64,000 nucleotides of DNA from Brevibacillus fulvus (GCF_016908525.1 NZ_JAFBEB010000004.1:124001-188000); one strand, 5' to 3'; shown: positions 46,183 through 56,000, counted from the stretch's first letter. Notes: generated from the sequence alone by a model not told the origin. Made by a program: numbers and translations.

Positions 46183-46210
46183 TTATATACAATCATCCTT
46201 ATGCTGGCAA
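46182..46210 (-). promoter_or_regulatory. Sigma-A promoter of the thr operon
   Basis: TTGCCA (46210-46205), a 17-bp spacer and TATAAT (46187-46182) on the minus strand. Confidence 0.82.
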
Positions 46211-46317
46211 TGTTATTTTTATATTTTTATAAATTGCTAAACAAAATTAACGTAAAGGTTAAATTTATTTCGCCTGCGCACACTACCGATATCGCTGTCA
46301 AAAGTGAGGTGAAACCT

Positions 46318-46470
46318 ATGGGAGGCCGTGGAAAAATGGATAAATCCCGCCGGCGCAACAATTATCCGCCGGCAAAGCCGAGTGACCTTGACCAGTTTGG
46401 TGCAGAGATGCGCGGGAAGAAAATTGCTTCGCCGCAAGAGGCAAGCAACGCAGCTGAAAATAATGAGTAA
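46318..46470 (+). CDS. Small hydrophilic protein of unknown function (50 aa)
   Basis: A 50-residue plus-strand ORF starting MGGRGKMDKSRRRNNYPPAKP and ending SNAAENNE. It is rich in Arg, Lys, Asn and Ala, without hydrophobic segments; it looks like a small spore-core or other unstructured protein, but no family was recognised. AGGTGAAACCT precedes the ATG; a second ATG at codon 7 has GGAGG 10 bp upstream. It is read divergently from the thr operon. No terminator is seen before the next gene. Confidence 0.5.
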   Translation: MGGRGKMDKSRRRNNYPPAKPSDLDQFGAEMRGKKIASPQEASNAAENNE

Positions 46471-46491
46471 GGTCGCCGGACACGATTCCTC

Positions 46492-46520
46492 TTGAAAAGG
46501 TAACCAGGATCTTGTATCTT
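46492..46520 (+). promoter_or_regulatory. Sigma-A promoter of the ArsR-type gene
   Basis: TTGAAA (46492-46497), a 17-bp spacer and TATCTT (46515-46520). Normal spacing puts +1 at 46527, the A of the ATG. Confidence 0.6.
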
Positions 46521-46526
46521 AGTTGT

Positions 46527-46820
46527 ATGAATATTGAACTAATGGAAGCCAATGAACAGCGAGTCAAGATTTTTAAAGCGTTAGCTGATCCAACGCGCAT
46601 TGAGATCGTTCGCACTCTGTTTCTGGCGAAAAAAGAGCTGGCTTGCGGGGAGGTAGGGGGTATTTGTGCTGTCTCGAAATCAAACGCCTCCTATCATTTC
46701 CGTACGTTGCGCGAAGCTGGTCTGATCAAGGTGCGCAAACATGCGCAAACCAAATATACGACGTTGGACGAAGCAACACTCCGGAAATATTTGCCTGGGT
46801 TCCTTGAAACATTGTTGTGA
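46527..46820 (+). CDS. ArsR/SmtB-family transcriptional regulator
   Basis: A 97-residue winged-helix regulator. RVKIFKALADPTRIEIVRTLF opens the domain; ACGEVGGICAVSKSNASYHFRTLREAGLIKVRKHAQTKYTTL holds the recognition helix and wing. The two cysteines (CGEVGGIC) are not in the ELCVCDL spacing of ArsR/SmtB metal sites, so a metal ligand is doubtful and the signal is unknown. No ribosome site is found before ATG 46527; the promoter predicts a leaderless message. An alternative start TTG 46512 would fall inside the -10 region. No adjacent transporter or target gene is evident. Confidence 0.85.
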   Translation: MNIELMEANEQRVKIFKALADPTRIEIVRTLFLAKKELACGEVGGICAVSKSNASYHFRTLREAGLIKVRKHAQTKYTTLDEATLRKYLPGFLETLL

Positions 46821-46840
46821 CAAGGAACCTTTTTTCATTC
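46798..46840 (+). terminator. Terminator of the ArsR-type gene
   Basis: GGTTCCTTG and CAAGGAACC, with a 14-base loop containing the stop codon, followed by six T. Confidence 0.88.
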
Positions 46841-46998
46841 ATTTAGTTGAATAATCATAAAACGAAACAACTAAATGCCGGCGGACACCATTTTTCCGCG
46901 CGTGATGATCTGGCCGCACTCTTTCTCGACACCTGCAGGCGTGACGATCGCTGGGCTGAGCCAATCAACGATGGATTCAGCAACGGCCGTATAACGAA

Positions 46999-47034
46999 AA
47001 AAACACGCAGCGCGCATAACGCCCACTGCGTGTC
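46999..47034 (-). terminator. Terminator after the PilZ-like gene
   Basis: ACACGCAG ... CTGCGTGT with a 15-base loop, followed by a T run on the minus strand, 14 bp after the stop. The remaining sequence from 46841 to 46998 shows nothing recognisable. Confidence 0.82.
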
Positions 47035-47047
47035 AATTGTATTTGAT

Positions 47048-47704
47048 TTATGATTTACTGCTGCCGTGCAACGTTTGATAGTAGTCCTGCAGCATCTTCT
47101 TGAACTTCGGTTCAATACTGGTGATTGTTACCATTACGCGCACAGAACCATCGACAAACTCTTTCTCCACCACTTGTGCCATGGCAACCAATTCCTGCTT
47201 CGACTTCGGCAGGAAAAATGATAAATTCAGGTATTCTCCCTTGGCTAAATAACCATCTGTCCCCAGCAACAATTTGAATGGCGAAAAGCCGAGCAAAATC
47301 GCTTCTCCCTGTTCCTCGATCGGTTTTGCCCCCATTACTTTGTACGGAACAGAGATAATATAGTCCGATTTGACCAAAGGCAGGTCTGCATTCTGCTGAA
47401 TCTGAATGCTGAGCGGAAGCATCCTTAAAAAGAGGATCGGCCACATTAGCTGCTCCTGGACCACCTCCATATGAATGGCAATCCGATTTACAGCCGTCTC
47501 CAAATTCAAGATCAGCTCGCTGCCCAGCATGGAACTGACGGCTCCTTTATCGAGCTGGCAGGAGACAATCAATTGATTTTCCTTGCCATGTTCGATCATT
47601 GCCGACCACGAATCTTTCCGCTGAGGATTCACCAGGTTGACCTGTGTTCCTCGTTCCAGTTGTTTGGCGGATATCAGTGATGATAGAGAAGGAGTCACAC
47701 TCAT
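47048..47704 (-). CDS. Degenerate PilZ/YcgR-like protein
   Basis: A 218-residue protein with two beta-rich halves, as in YcgR. The first (LERGTQVNLVNPQRKDSWSAMIEHGKENQLIVSCQ) resembles the YcgR N-terminal domain; the second (ILLGFSPFKLLLGTDGYLAKGEYLNLSFFLPKSKQELVAMAQVV) resembles PilZ. The RxxxR and DxSxxG motifs for c-di-GMP are not present: at the linker it has IQIQQNADLP. If it is PilZ-like it probably does not bind c-di-GMP. ATG 47704 begins 11 bp after the obg stop, whose last codons include GGAG, so translation may be coupled. The fold assignment is from pattern only. Confidence 0.55.
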   Translation of the reverse strand: MSVTPSLSSLISAKQLERGTQVNLVNPQRKDSWSAMIEHGKENQLIVSCQLDKGAVSSMLGSELILNLETAVNRIAIHMEVVQEQLMWPILFLRMLPLSIQIQQNADLPLVKSDYIISVPYKVMGAKPIEEQGEAILLGFSPFKLLLGTDGYLAKGEYLNLSFFLPKSKQELVAMAQVVEKEFVDGSVRVMVTITSIEPKFKKMLQDYYQTLHGSSKS

Positions 47705-47714
47705 GTTTTCTGCT

Positions 47715-49590
<1,876 letters not shown>

Positions 49591-49682
49591 CTTCCTCACC
49601 CGATATCTATGTATTTTAAACGTTCGTTTCCTATTGTAACACAAGCTCTCTCCCTTGTTGCAGAAAACGAAGAAGAAAAAGA

Positions 49683-49714
49683 AAGCCCAGCACTTAGGCT
49701 GGGCTTTTTTGCGT
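49683..49714. terminator. Terminator between rpmA and spo0B
   Basis: AAAGCCCAGC and GCTGGGCTTT around a 6-base loop. It is T-rich on both outer sides and ends the rplU-prp-rpmA message. Confidence 0.88.
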
Positions 49715-49725
49715 GTAAGTGGTCA

Positions 49726-50025
49726 TTACGCTTCAGATGCTACAGGCTCAATTACAACTTGTTTGCGGTCACGTCCGAGACGTTTGAAACGAACAACGCC
49801 GTCCGCTTTTGCAAACAAAGTGTCATCGCCACCGATACCAACATTCGCACCTGGATAAATTTTCGTACCGCGTTGACGAACGAGAATGTTACCAGCTTTC
49901 ACGAATTGGCCATCGCCGCGTTTTGTGCCCAAACGTTTCGCGATAGAGTCACGACCGTTTTTAGTGGAACCTACCCCTTTTTTGGAGGCGAAAAACTGAA
50001 GGTCCATGGTAAACAATGTTTTCAT
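49726..50025 (-). CDS. rpmA: Large ribosomal subunit protein bL27
   Basis: Ribosomal protein L27, whose N-terminus reaches the peptidyl transferase centre. It has 99 residues from ATG 50025, with AAGGAGG 9 bp upstream. The start [20 protein letters not shown] carries the Bacillota extension; known L27 is cut after the two Phe by protease Prp, encoded directly upstream with a 4-base overlap. [27 protein letters not shown] is the conserved core. Confidence 0.98.
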   Translation of the reverse strand: MKTLFTMDLQFFASKKGVGSTKNGRDSIAKRLGTKRGDGQFVKAGNILVRQRGTKIYPGANVGIGGDDTLFAKADGVVRFKRLGRDRKQVVIEPVASEA

Positions 50026-50378
50026 GTGGAAGCACCTCCTTGCCATTTTTGATCTTTCACCGTAATATATTTCCCATATTGTTGCGCAACAGCGATCAAA
50101 GCAATTGCCATGCTTTCGGCAAGCAACTGCAGCTTCTCATGGAGGGACGGATCAGCGGGATGCGTCACGCTCCAGCGGAGAAACCCGCCGCTTTTGGCCG
50201 CCTGTTCAACTTGGGGAACCAATCCGAGCAATGGGTGAATCGAATTCAGGATGCCAAAGCTGATGGCCGATACCGCCGAACAGACAATATCCGAACCATA
50301 TTGAGCCGCGTTGGCATGTCCTGAAATCGTAATCTCCGCTATGCCTGCGTCATCTCTTTCGATGGTTACCTGAATCAT
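50022..50378 (-). CDS. prp: Ribosomal-processing cysteine protease Prp (YsxB)
   Basis: Cysteine protease that removes the N-terminal extension of L27. It has 118 residues; the catalytic pair is in [11 protein letters not shown] (His) and [12 protein letters not shown] (Cys), both intact. It lies between rplU and rpmA, as is typical, and overlaps rpmA by four bases. The substrate motif LQFFASKKG is present in the adjacent L27. Confidence 0.95.
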   Translation of the reverse strand: MIQVTIERDDAGIAEITISGHANAAQYGSDIVCSAVSAISFGILNSIHPLLGLVPQVEQAAKSGGFLRWSVTHPADPSLHEKLQLLAESMAIALIAVAQQYGKYITVKDQKWQGGAST

Positions 50379-50390
50379 ACAGCCACCAGA

Positions 50391-50702
50391 TTACGCGTTG
50401 ATTTTTTCAATCACAACTTTGCTGAATGGTTGACGGTGACCTTGTTTGCGACGGTAGTTTTTCTTTGCTTTGTATTTGTACACGATAACTTTTTCGCCTT
50501 TACCGTGTTTTTCTACTTTCCCCGTAACGGTTGCACCTGCTACAGTTGGAGCACCAGCAGTAACTTTGCCGTCTTTGCTTACAAAGAGAACTTTATCGAA
50601 AGTAACAACGTCACCTTCGTTCGCAGCCAATTTCTCGATGAAGAGAACAGCTCCTTCTTCAACTTTGTATTGTTTGCCACCCGTTTCAATAATTGCGTAC
50701 AT
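50391..50702 (-). CDS. rplU: Large ribosomal subunit protein bL21
   Basis: Ribosomal protein L21, which binds 23S rRNA; 103 residues, full length. It starts [20 protein letters not shown] and ends with [22 protein letters not shown]. It is first in rplU-prp-rpmA and is preceded by a structured leader of about 170 bases and a sigma-A promoter. Confidence 0.98.
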   Translation of the reverse strand: MYAIIETGGKQYKVEEGAVLFIEKLAANEGDVVTFDKVLFVSKDGKVTAGAPTVAGATVTGKVEKHGKGEKVIVYKYKAKKNYRRKQGHRQPFSKVVIEKINA

Positions 50703-50876
50703 TGTTGCACCTCCTCTTATACTCAGACTCGCCTATGCAGGTGTGGTCAGCGTGACCAGCTTGGACAAACCTGTCTCGAGCGGTTACAGCATGCTTGAGG
50801 TGAGCTGGCAACTGTAACAGCAGCAATCGCTACTATTTCCGTGTGCATATCTCTAACAAGCATATCTGCATGAACA
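50703..50876 (-). promoter_or_regulatory. L21-type leader upstream of rplU
   Basis: A 174-base untranslated leader with several hairpins; for example CCAGCTCACCTCAAGC... and GGTCACGCTGACC on the minus strand. L21 leaders are known regulatory RNAs before rplU in Bacilli, and position and length agree. The family assignment rests on place rather than a model match. GAGGAGGTG at the end is the rplU ribosome site. Confidence 0.6.
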
Positions 50877-50882
50877 AATACT

Positions 50883-50912
50883 AGAATAACATAAAGTTAG
50901 GTTATTCGTCAA
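50883..50912 (-). promoter_or_regulatory. Sigma-A promoter of rplU-prp-rpmA
   Basis: TTGACG (50912-50907), an 18-bp spacer and TATTCT (50888-50883) on the minus strand, just after the rng stop. Confidence 0.7.
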
Positions 50913-50917
50913 GGATT

Positions 50918-52420
50918 TTAGACAAGCTGGTTTTCAAACAATCGTACCGCTTCGGCTTTTGCTCCCAGGTAGGCAATCTCGTATTGGCTTGGGTGCAAAT
51001 TTTCTTTGCTGCCAATGAACAATTCAAAACCAAGCTGGCGTTCCCACGCTGCTTTGTCCGCAGGCTCCAGTTCTCGATAGACCTCGATCGGCAGGTAAGC
51101 AACCACCGCCTCTGCTTCCGCTTGTTTCGCATAACCGCTCAGTTCCCGCCACAGGCGTTGTATGACCTCTGCTTGCTGCAAGACCCTGCCTTTGCCTTCA
51201 CAGGTCGGGCAGAGACGGGTCAACGCTTCCCCGATGCTTTGCCGGCTTTTTTTGCGGGTCATCTCCACCAGTCCCAGTTGGGTCATTCCCACAACGTAGG
51301 AGGTCGTCCGGTCTTTTTCCATTTCCGCCTGCAACGTTTGCAGCACGCGCTCCCGGTTGCTCGGCTGTTTCATGTCGATAAAATCGATGATGATAATCCC
51401 GCCAATATCGCGGAGGCGAAGCTGACGGGCAATTTCCTTGGCCGCCTCCAGATTGGTTTTGGTCACAGTTTCTTCCAATTGCTGGGCGCTTTTTCCGGTA
51501 TATTTGCCCGTGTTGACATCAATGACAGTCATCGCCTCGGTAAAATCGATAATTAAATAGCCACCGCTCTTCAACCAGACTTGCCGCCGCAGCGCCTTGT
51601 CGATCTCTGCTTCCACTTGATAGTGATCAAACAAAGATTGCCTTCCCTGATAAAATCTGACGCGATTTTGCAGGTGGGGATAAAGGGCGGCAACCATTTT
51701 CTTCGCTTGCTTGTACGCCTCGTGTTGATCGATCCACAATTCACTGACATCATCGGCAAATAAATCGCGAATGATCCGGTTCAACAAATCCGTATCCTGA
51801 TAGACGAGTGCCGGGATCTTGTTGTTTCTGCTCTTTTCCAGAGCCTCTTGCCATGCGGCGCGCAAATACATCCATTCATGGGCAATCTGTTCCGCATCCA
51901 AACCTTCGGCCAATGTGCGAACGATCGCTCCTTCCGACGCTTGCAAAAGCGCCGCCGTCGTTTGCTGCAGGCGCTGGCGTTCCCGCTCGCTTTTGATTTT
52001 CCGCGAAACGGATACTTGCTGATCGGAGTTGGGCATATAGACGATCGTCCGTCCTGGTATGCCCAATTGCGTCGTAACCCGCGGCGCCTTGGTTCCCGTT
52101 GCTTCTTTGTTTACTTGCACCAATAGCTGTTGGCCGGAGTGAACCAGTTCGCGGATGTTTGGTTTGGGCTTGTCTCGTTTTCCCTCTTGCCAGTTGTGAG
52201 GCAAGGCATCATCTATGTATAAAAACGCATTCTTCTCCTGTCCGATATCAATAAAAGCCGCCTGCATGCTGGGCAAAACATCAACGACACGCCCCAGGTA
52301 AATATTCCCCATCTTCTCCTGGGATTCCCCGGTTTCCATATAAAATTCGGCCAACCGCTCTTCTTCCAGAACGGCCGCCCGTGTCTGATGCCGGCAAATG
52401 TTAATCAATATCTTTTTCAC
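50918..52420 (-). CDS. rng: Ribonuclease E/G family endoribonuclease
   Basis: Single-strand-specific endoribonuclease for rRNA/mRNA processing; 500 residues. The S1 domain lies at about 35-115 (MGNIYLGRVVDVLPSMQAAFIDIGQEKNAFLYIDD). The catalytic metal-binding Asp motifs are MTVIDVNTG and GGIIIIDFIDM, and the zinc-link is LCPTCEGKG. No long scaffold tail is present, so it is RNase G-like. B. subtilis has no such enzyme, but several other Bacillota do. The start is GTG 52420 after GGAGGGG. Confidence 0.94.
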   Translation of the reverse strand: MKKILINICRHQTRAAVLEEERLAEFYMETGESQEKMGNIYLGRVVDVLPSMQAAFIDIGQEKNAFLYIDDALPHNWQEGKRDKPKPNIRELVHSGQQLLVQVNKEATGTKAPRVTTQLGIPGRTIVYMPNSDQQVSVSRKIKSERERQRLQQTTAALLQASEGAIVRTLAEGLDAEQIAHEWMYLRAAWQEALEKSRNNKIPALVYQDTDLLNRIIRDLFADDVSELWIDQHEAYKQAKKMVAALYPHLQNRVRFYQGRQSLFDHYQVEAEIDKALRRQVWLKSGGYLIIDFTEAMTVIDVNTGKYTGKSAQQLEETVTKTNLEAAKEIARQLRLRDIGGIIIIDFIDMKQPSNRERVLQTLQAEMEKDRTTSYVVGMTQLGLVEMTRKKSRQSIGEALTRLCPTCEGKGRVLQQAEVIQRLWRELSGYAKQAEAEAVVAYLPIEVYRELEPADKAAWERQLGFELFIGSKENLHPSQYEIAYLGAKAEAVRLFENQLV

Positions 52421-52493
52421 AAGCTGCCCCTCCTTCCATGTACTCGCCCTTTATTGTACACGAAAAGAAACGTATCGCCGAATCCTGCCCGGA

Positions 52494-53363
52494 TTACAGC
52501 AGCCGGCTGACCGCAATATCACGCTGATGTTGAAAGAGAACAGCTTCCAGCAGTTGCTCTTCGGCCAACAACCCGCCTTCCGGTCCGCGAATCAAGAACA
52601 GATGATAACTCCCTCTTCGCAGTTGTTCCGCCGCTTCCTTCACCGTAACATCGGGCGACAGACTGACGGAACGAAGCGGCAAATGCTCCTGACCGGCGAT
52701 ATACTTTTCCATTAAAAAGCGAATGAATTGGTAAGGAAAGCGAATAAATGCCTGCATGTTGATGAACAGCAAGTAAACGGCCAGCATCACCAGATTCGGA
52801 TTGAGAAAAAAACAGCCCAATCCCAGCATAACCGCCGCAAAAACGACACTGGTTCCTAACGAGAAACGGGCAGCAGTGCCGTATGGCCACAAATAGCAGA
52901 GCAAAGCCTGAACGATCCGCCCGCCATCCAACGGCCAAATCGGCAACAAATTGAATCCGGCAATGATCCAATTGCTCGTGATGAAAAACTCCGCCCAATC
53001 GGCGGACCAGATGCCTGCCCACCACAAAAATTGCGCCAGCAAAATCATGGTCACATTCATAAACGGCCCGGCAACAGCCATGATGATTTCGTCCAGCGGT
53101 TGGGAAGCAACCGCTTCTTCAACCGTAGCCACGCCGCCAAACGGAAGCAGCTTAATCTCGGATACGGTCCAACCCAATTCGGTTGCTGCGGCGACATGTC
53201 CCATTTCATGGATAATGACAATCACAAACAACGTCATAATCTCGGTAAAATTTCCGGTAACAAAAGACAGGCCAATGACGACCCAAAATAATAGATGGAT
53301 TCTGATGCGAATTCGTGGCAGCCATTCATTAATCAAGCGGACCCACATCCAGCGGATCCACAT
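52494..53363 (-). CDS. spoIVFB: Stage IV sporulation protein FB, intramembrane metalloprotease
   Basis: S2P-family site-2 protease that cleaves pro-sigma-K in the outer forespore membrane. It has 289 residues. The zinc motif is H52-E53-x2-H56 in VIIHEMGHVAAA, and the third ligand lies in GFNLLPIWPLDGGRIVQALL (D146). About six membrane segments are followed by a C-terminal CBS-like part (RSVSLSPDVTVKEAAEQLRRGSYHLFLIRGPEGGLLAEEQL). The ATG at 53363 has AGGAG 4-5 bp upstream and overlaps the end of spoIVFA by 35 bases, indicating coupling. Confidence 0.95.
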   Translation of the reverse strand: MWIRWMWVRLINEWLPRIRIRIHLLFWVVIGLSFVTGNFTEIMTLFVIVIIHEMGHVAAATELGWTVSEIKLLPFGGVATVEEAVASQPLDEIIMAVAGPFMNVTMILLAQFLWWAGIWSADWAEFFITSNWIIAGFNLLPIWPLDGGRIVQALLCYLWPYGTAARFSLGTSVVFAAVMLGLGCFFLNPNLVMLAVYLLFINMQAFIRFPYQFIRFLMEKYIAGQEHLPLRSVSLSPDVTVKEAAEQLRRGSYHLFLIRGPEGGLLAEEQLLEAVLFQHQRDIAVSRLL

Positions 53364-54120
53364 AATGCTCCTGTTGCTTCATCGTCACAAAAACATAGCG
53401 GGATGCCTGATCAAATGTCTGCGCGATTCCGATGACGTCACCGGCCTTTAAAAAATCGTTTTCCGCTACCTTGACGGTCTCCATGTTGCCCAACCAGACT
53501 TCCCTCCCCTTGCTCAAACGAAGCACAACGGTTTTGCCATAACCCGGCTTTTCGCCTACAAACGCTACCCAACTTGTTCCGCTGTTCACCACTTCACCAG
53601 TCGCTCCAACGTCCATGACGACTTTGGGGTTATTTGGCTCAAACGGTTTGACCAGTTTCCAGCTGTTTGGCAACTGCCAATCCTGCAAATTGGGCGCGGT
53701 ACTCACCGGCAGGGCATTTTTCTCGGGAGAAAAGGCCGGCAGGATGGTAGGCAGCTGACCAAACCGGGCTTGATACCATTTCGACACTCCGGAAAAATTG
53801 AAATCGCGGGTCATGACTTGATAGGCCGTTTCCTTCCAAGCATCAGGAAAGGACAGACTCGTTTGGAACAAGAGGTAGGCAATCCCGATCAGAAGCGCGG
53901 AAAAAAACAACTGCAGTCCGAACCGGCGCTGCGGAGGCAACCTGTTCAGCTGCTCGTCCTTGTTTGCTGTCGTGTCCAAATAAGCGCCGGCAATATACGG
54001 GTCTCCGATCGAATGGTTCCATTCCTCTTCAAAAGAAGCCATGCTCTCGCGGGATTGATGACGGATCCGTTCCAGCCGTTCTCGGCGCCGCTCTTTCACA
54101 CGTTCAATTTCGTCAAACAT
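53329..54120 (-). CDS. spoIVFA: Stage IV sporulation protein FA, SpoIVFB inhibitor
   Basis: Membrane protein that holds SpoIVFB inactive until cleaved by SpoIVB. It has 263 residues. A basic, coiled N-terminus (EIERVKERRRERLERIRHQSRE) precedes one membrane segment at about 68-85 (LFFSALLIGIAYLLFQTS). The extracytoplasmic C-terminal half is a LytM/M23-like domain (GEVVNSGTSWVAFVGEKPGYGKTVVLRLSKGREVWLGNMETVKV) lacking the zinc residues, as usual in SpoIVFA. It is first in the two-gene unit; a sigma-E promoter is expected, but no confident match was seen. Confidence 0.9.
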   Translation of the reverse strand: MFDEIERVKERRRERLERIRHQSRESMASFEEEWNHSIGDPYIAGAYLDTTANKDEQLNRLPPQRRFGLQLFFSALLIGIAYLLFQTSLSFPDAWKETAYQVMTRDFNFSGVSKWYQARFGQLPTILPAFSPEKNALPVSTAPNLQDWQLPNSWKLVKPFEPNNPKVVMDVGATGEVVNSGTSWVAFVGEKPGYGKTVVLRLSKGREVWLGNMETVKVAENDFLKAGDVIGIAQTFDQASRYVFVTMKQQEHYVDPLDVGPLD

Positions 54121-54243
54121 GTCGAACCTCCCAGTTATCCGGCTTTACTCTCAACATATGACTTGTCTATGCGGTTTAGACCGCACGGCCGGCCAACCTT
54201 ACGAGCGCCTCCCGCGAGTGACAACATCTTTCGGCTAAACAGC

Positions 54244-54278
54244 AAAAAAGCAGTCTCTCGGCGAGGAGAGACTGCTTT
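54244..54278 (-). terminator. Terminator of the cold-shock gene
   Basis: AGCAGTCTCTC and GAGAGACTGCT around a short loop, then six T on the minus strand, about 20 bp after the stop. Confidence 0.88.
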
Positions 54279-54298
54279 CTAATAATCGGTTAAAGCGA

Positions 54299-54499
54299 TT
54301 ACAGTTTCACAACGTTAGCAGCTTGAGGACCGCGGCTACCTTGTACGATTTCGAATTCTACTTTTTGACCTTCTTCAAGAGTTTTGAAACCTTCGGATTG
54401 GATTGCGCTGTAGTGTACGAATACATCGTCTCCGCCTTCAACTTGAATGAAACCGAATCCTTTTTCAGCGTTGAACCATTTAACAGTACCTTGTTGCAT
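54299..54499 (-). CDS. Cold-shock protein (CspA/CspD family)
   Basis: A single cold-shock domain of 66 residues that binds single-stranded nucleic acid. RNP1 KGFGFIQV and RNP2 DVFVHYSAI are intact. The start [18 protein letters not shown] is standard; TAGGAGG lies 12 bp before the ATG. The 200-base untranslated leader, typical of cold-regulated csp genes, carries a terminator-like hairpin. Confidence 0.98.
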   Translation of the reverse strand: MQQGTVKWFNAEKGFGFIQVEGGDDVFVHYSAIQSEGFKTLEEGQKVEFEIVQGSRGPQAANVVKL

Positions 54500-54700
54500 G
54501 AAGTAAAACCTCCTAAAAATATCCGCCAGACGATGGCGATAAAGTGATGCGTTAACCCTTTTTTACCAAACGATTTTTTCATGTACGAAAAAAGTCGTAC
54601 TTGCAAAGAGATTTGATCACATGGTGACGCATCTCATAACAAGTACGACTGATCATCCAATCCATCAAATCACTTTATAGTGAGTAAAAACGGTTAACTT
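54500..54700 (-). promoter_or_regulatory. Long structured leader of the cold-shock gene
   Basis: On the minus strand a hairpin with arms AGTCGTACTTG (54650-54640) and CAAGTACGACT (54603-54593), followed by about six T, looks like an intrinsic terminator. The far ends of the leader, ATAAAGTGAT (54678-54669) and ATCACTTTAT (54548-54539), are perfect complements; ACGCATC (54552-54546) can also pair with GATGCGT in the hairpin loop. This offers mutually exclusive folds before the ribosome site. Confidence 0.65.
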
Positions 54701-54706
54701 GGAAAT

Positions 54707-54735
54707 AGTTTAACATATCTTTTTGCGTTTGTCAC
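54707..54735 (-). promoter_or_regulatory. Candidate promoter of the cold-shock gene
   Basis: GTGACA (54735-54730), a 17-bp spacer and TAAACT (54712-54707) on the minus strand. A second possible -10 (TATAAA, 54679-54674) has no good -35. Confidence 0.5.
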
Positions 54736-54769
54736 GCTATTTTGGCTGAACGTTTCAACAGCTAGCTGC

Positions 54770-55900
54770 TTAATCAAAACGCAATTTGTCCTTGCGCATC
54801 CCGATATTGACAACAATCGCAAGGATGAAAAAGTTCGTAAGCAAAGAACTTCCTCCGTAACTGATAAACGGCAAAGGAATCCCGGTAATCGGCATTAATT
54901 GAATCGTCATTCCAATATTTTCAAATATTTGGAATGTCAGCATCCCGACTACGCCAGCTACGACATAAGACCCGAACGGATCTTTTGCTTCCATTGCAAT
55001 CCGGATCATCCGATAAATCAAGGCAAAAAATAAAATCATCAACAGGCCGGCGCCGATAAAGCCTGTTTTCTCGGCTATCACCGTAAAAATAAAGTCGCTC
55101 TCACCGACAGGAACCCAGCCAAAGCTTGCCTGTGTTGCTGTATTGATCCCTTTGCCCATCAGTTGCCCGGAACCGATGGCGATGAGGGACTGCTTCAACT
55201 GGAACCCTTTGTAGAGCGGGTCGAGATCGGGATTTAGCCAGAATGTGATGCGATCCCATTGATAAGGTTTGATGATCTTGAAAAAAAGATCTTGTTGCTG
55301 AAAGTAAAGGAACGTCATCGTGGCGAAAAAGGCGCCGACCAATCCCCCCAAGTACAAAACATGGCGCACGCGGATGCCGCCGACAATCAACATCGTTGCC
55401 AAAATTCCGGTATACACCAGCGAGGTGCCCAAATCCGGCTGCACCAAGATCAACAGCAAAGGCACGCCGACCAGCAACCCAACTGGAACCAATTGATAGA
55501 ATGTGTGCAGTTTTTCCTGTTCATCTGTTTTTTTCGCCATAAATTTGGCTACTGCCAAGATGGTGAACAATTTCATCGGTTCGGATGGCTGAAACAGGAC
55601 GACGCCCAAATCATACCAGCTGGTTGCGCCGTTGATTTCTTTTGTCGCAAATACGCCAAGCAGCAGCACGATGCCAATTCCGTACAGGACATACGCCACC
55701 GTGTTATAGATATGATAATCAAACAGCAAGACAACGAGCAGGATTACATAGCCGAGCAGATACCACAGCATTTGTTTGTAAGCTGTGTCCACCCCGGCCG
55801 CTGAACCGGAAATACCCAAAAGGCTGAATGCTCCCAAGCAAAGAATGATAAATAAGATCGGCCAGTCGATTGTTTTTAAGTGTCTTTTTTCAAAGTCCAT
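54770..55900 (-). CDS. rodA: SEDS peptidoglycan glycosyltransferase RodA
   Basis: Polytopic SEDS glycosyltransferase working with a class B PBP in cell elongation. It has 376 residues and about ten membrane helices. WYDLGVVLFQPSEPMKLFTILAVAKFMA contains the catalytic-Asp-bearing region of the family nearby (VQPDLGTSLVY), and the C-terminal end has MPITGIPLPFISYGGSSLL. IDWPILFIILCLGAFSLLGISG favours RodA over FtsW. ATG 55900 has GGGGGAGG 9 bp upstream; the 77 open upstream codons overlap minD's terminator and are not used. Confidence 0.94.
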   Translation of the reverse strand: MDFEKRHLKTIDWPILFIILCLGAFSLLGISGSAAGVDTAYKQMLWYLLGYVILLVVLLFDYHIYNTVAYVLYGIGIVLLLGVFATKEINGATSWYDLGVVLFQPSEPMKLFTILAVAKFMAKKTDEQEKLHTFYQLVPVGLLVGVPLLLILVQPDLGTSLVYTGILATMLIVGGIRVRHVLYLGGLVGAFFATMTFLYFQQQDLFFKIIKPYQWDRITFWLNPDLDPLYKGFQLKQSLIAIGSGQLMGKGINTATQASFGWVPVGESDFIFTVIAEKTGFIGAGLLMILFFALIYRMIRIAMEAKDPFGSYVVAGVVGMLTFQIFENIGMTIQLMPITGIPLPFISYGGSSLLTNFFILAIVVNIGMRKDKLRFD

Positions 55901-55963
55901 CTCCGCTCGCCTCCCCCTTTCCTCTGCCATAACAAGCGGCGTTCTTACGCATTGCGTGCCTGA

Positions 55964-55991
55964 AAAAAGAACAGGAGCGCTCCTGTTCTCT
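55964..55991 (-). terminator. Terminator after minD
   Basis: A palindromic 11-bp stem AGAACAGGAGC/GCTCCTGTTCT followed by six T on the minus strand, separating minD from rodA. Confidence 0.8.
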
Positions 55992-56000
55992 TGTCGTTCA

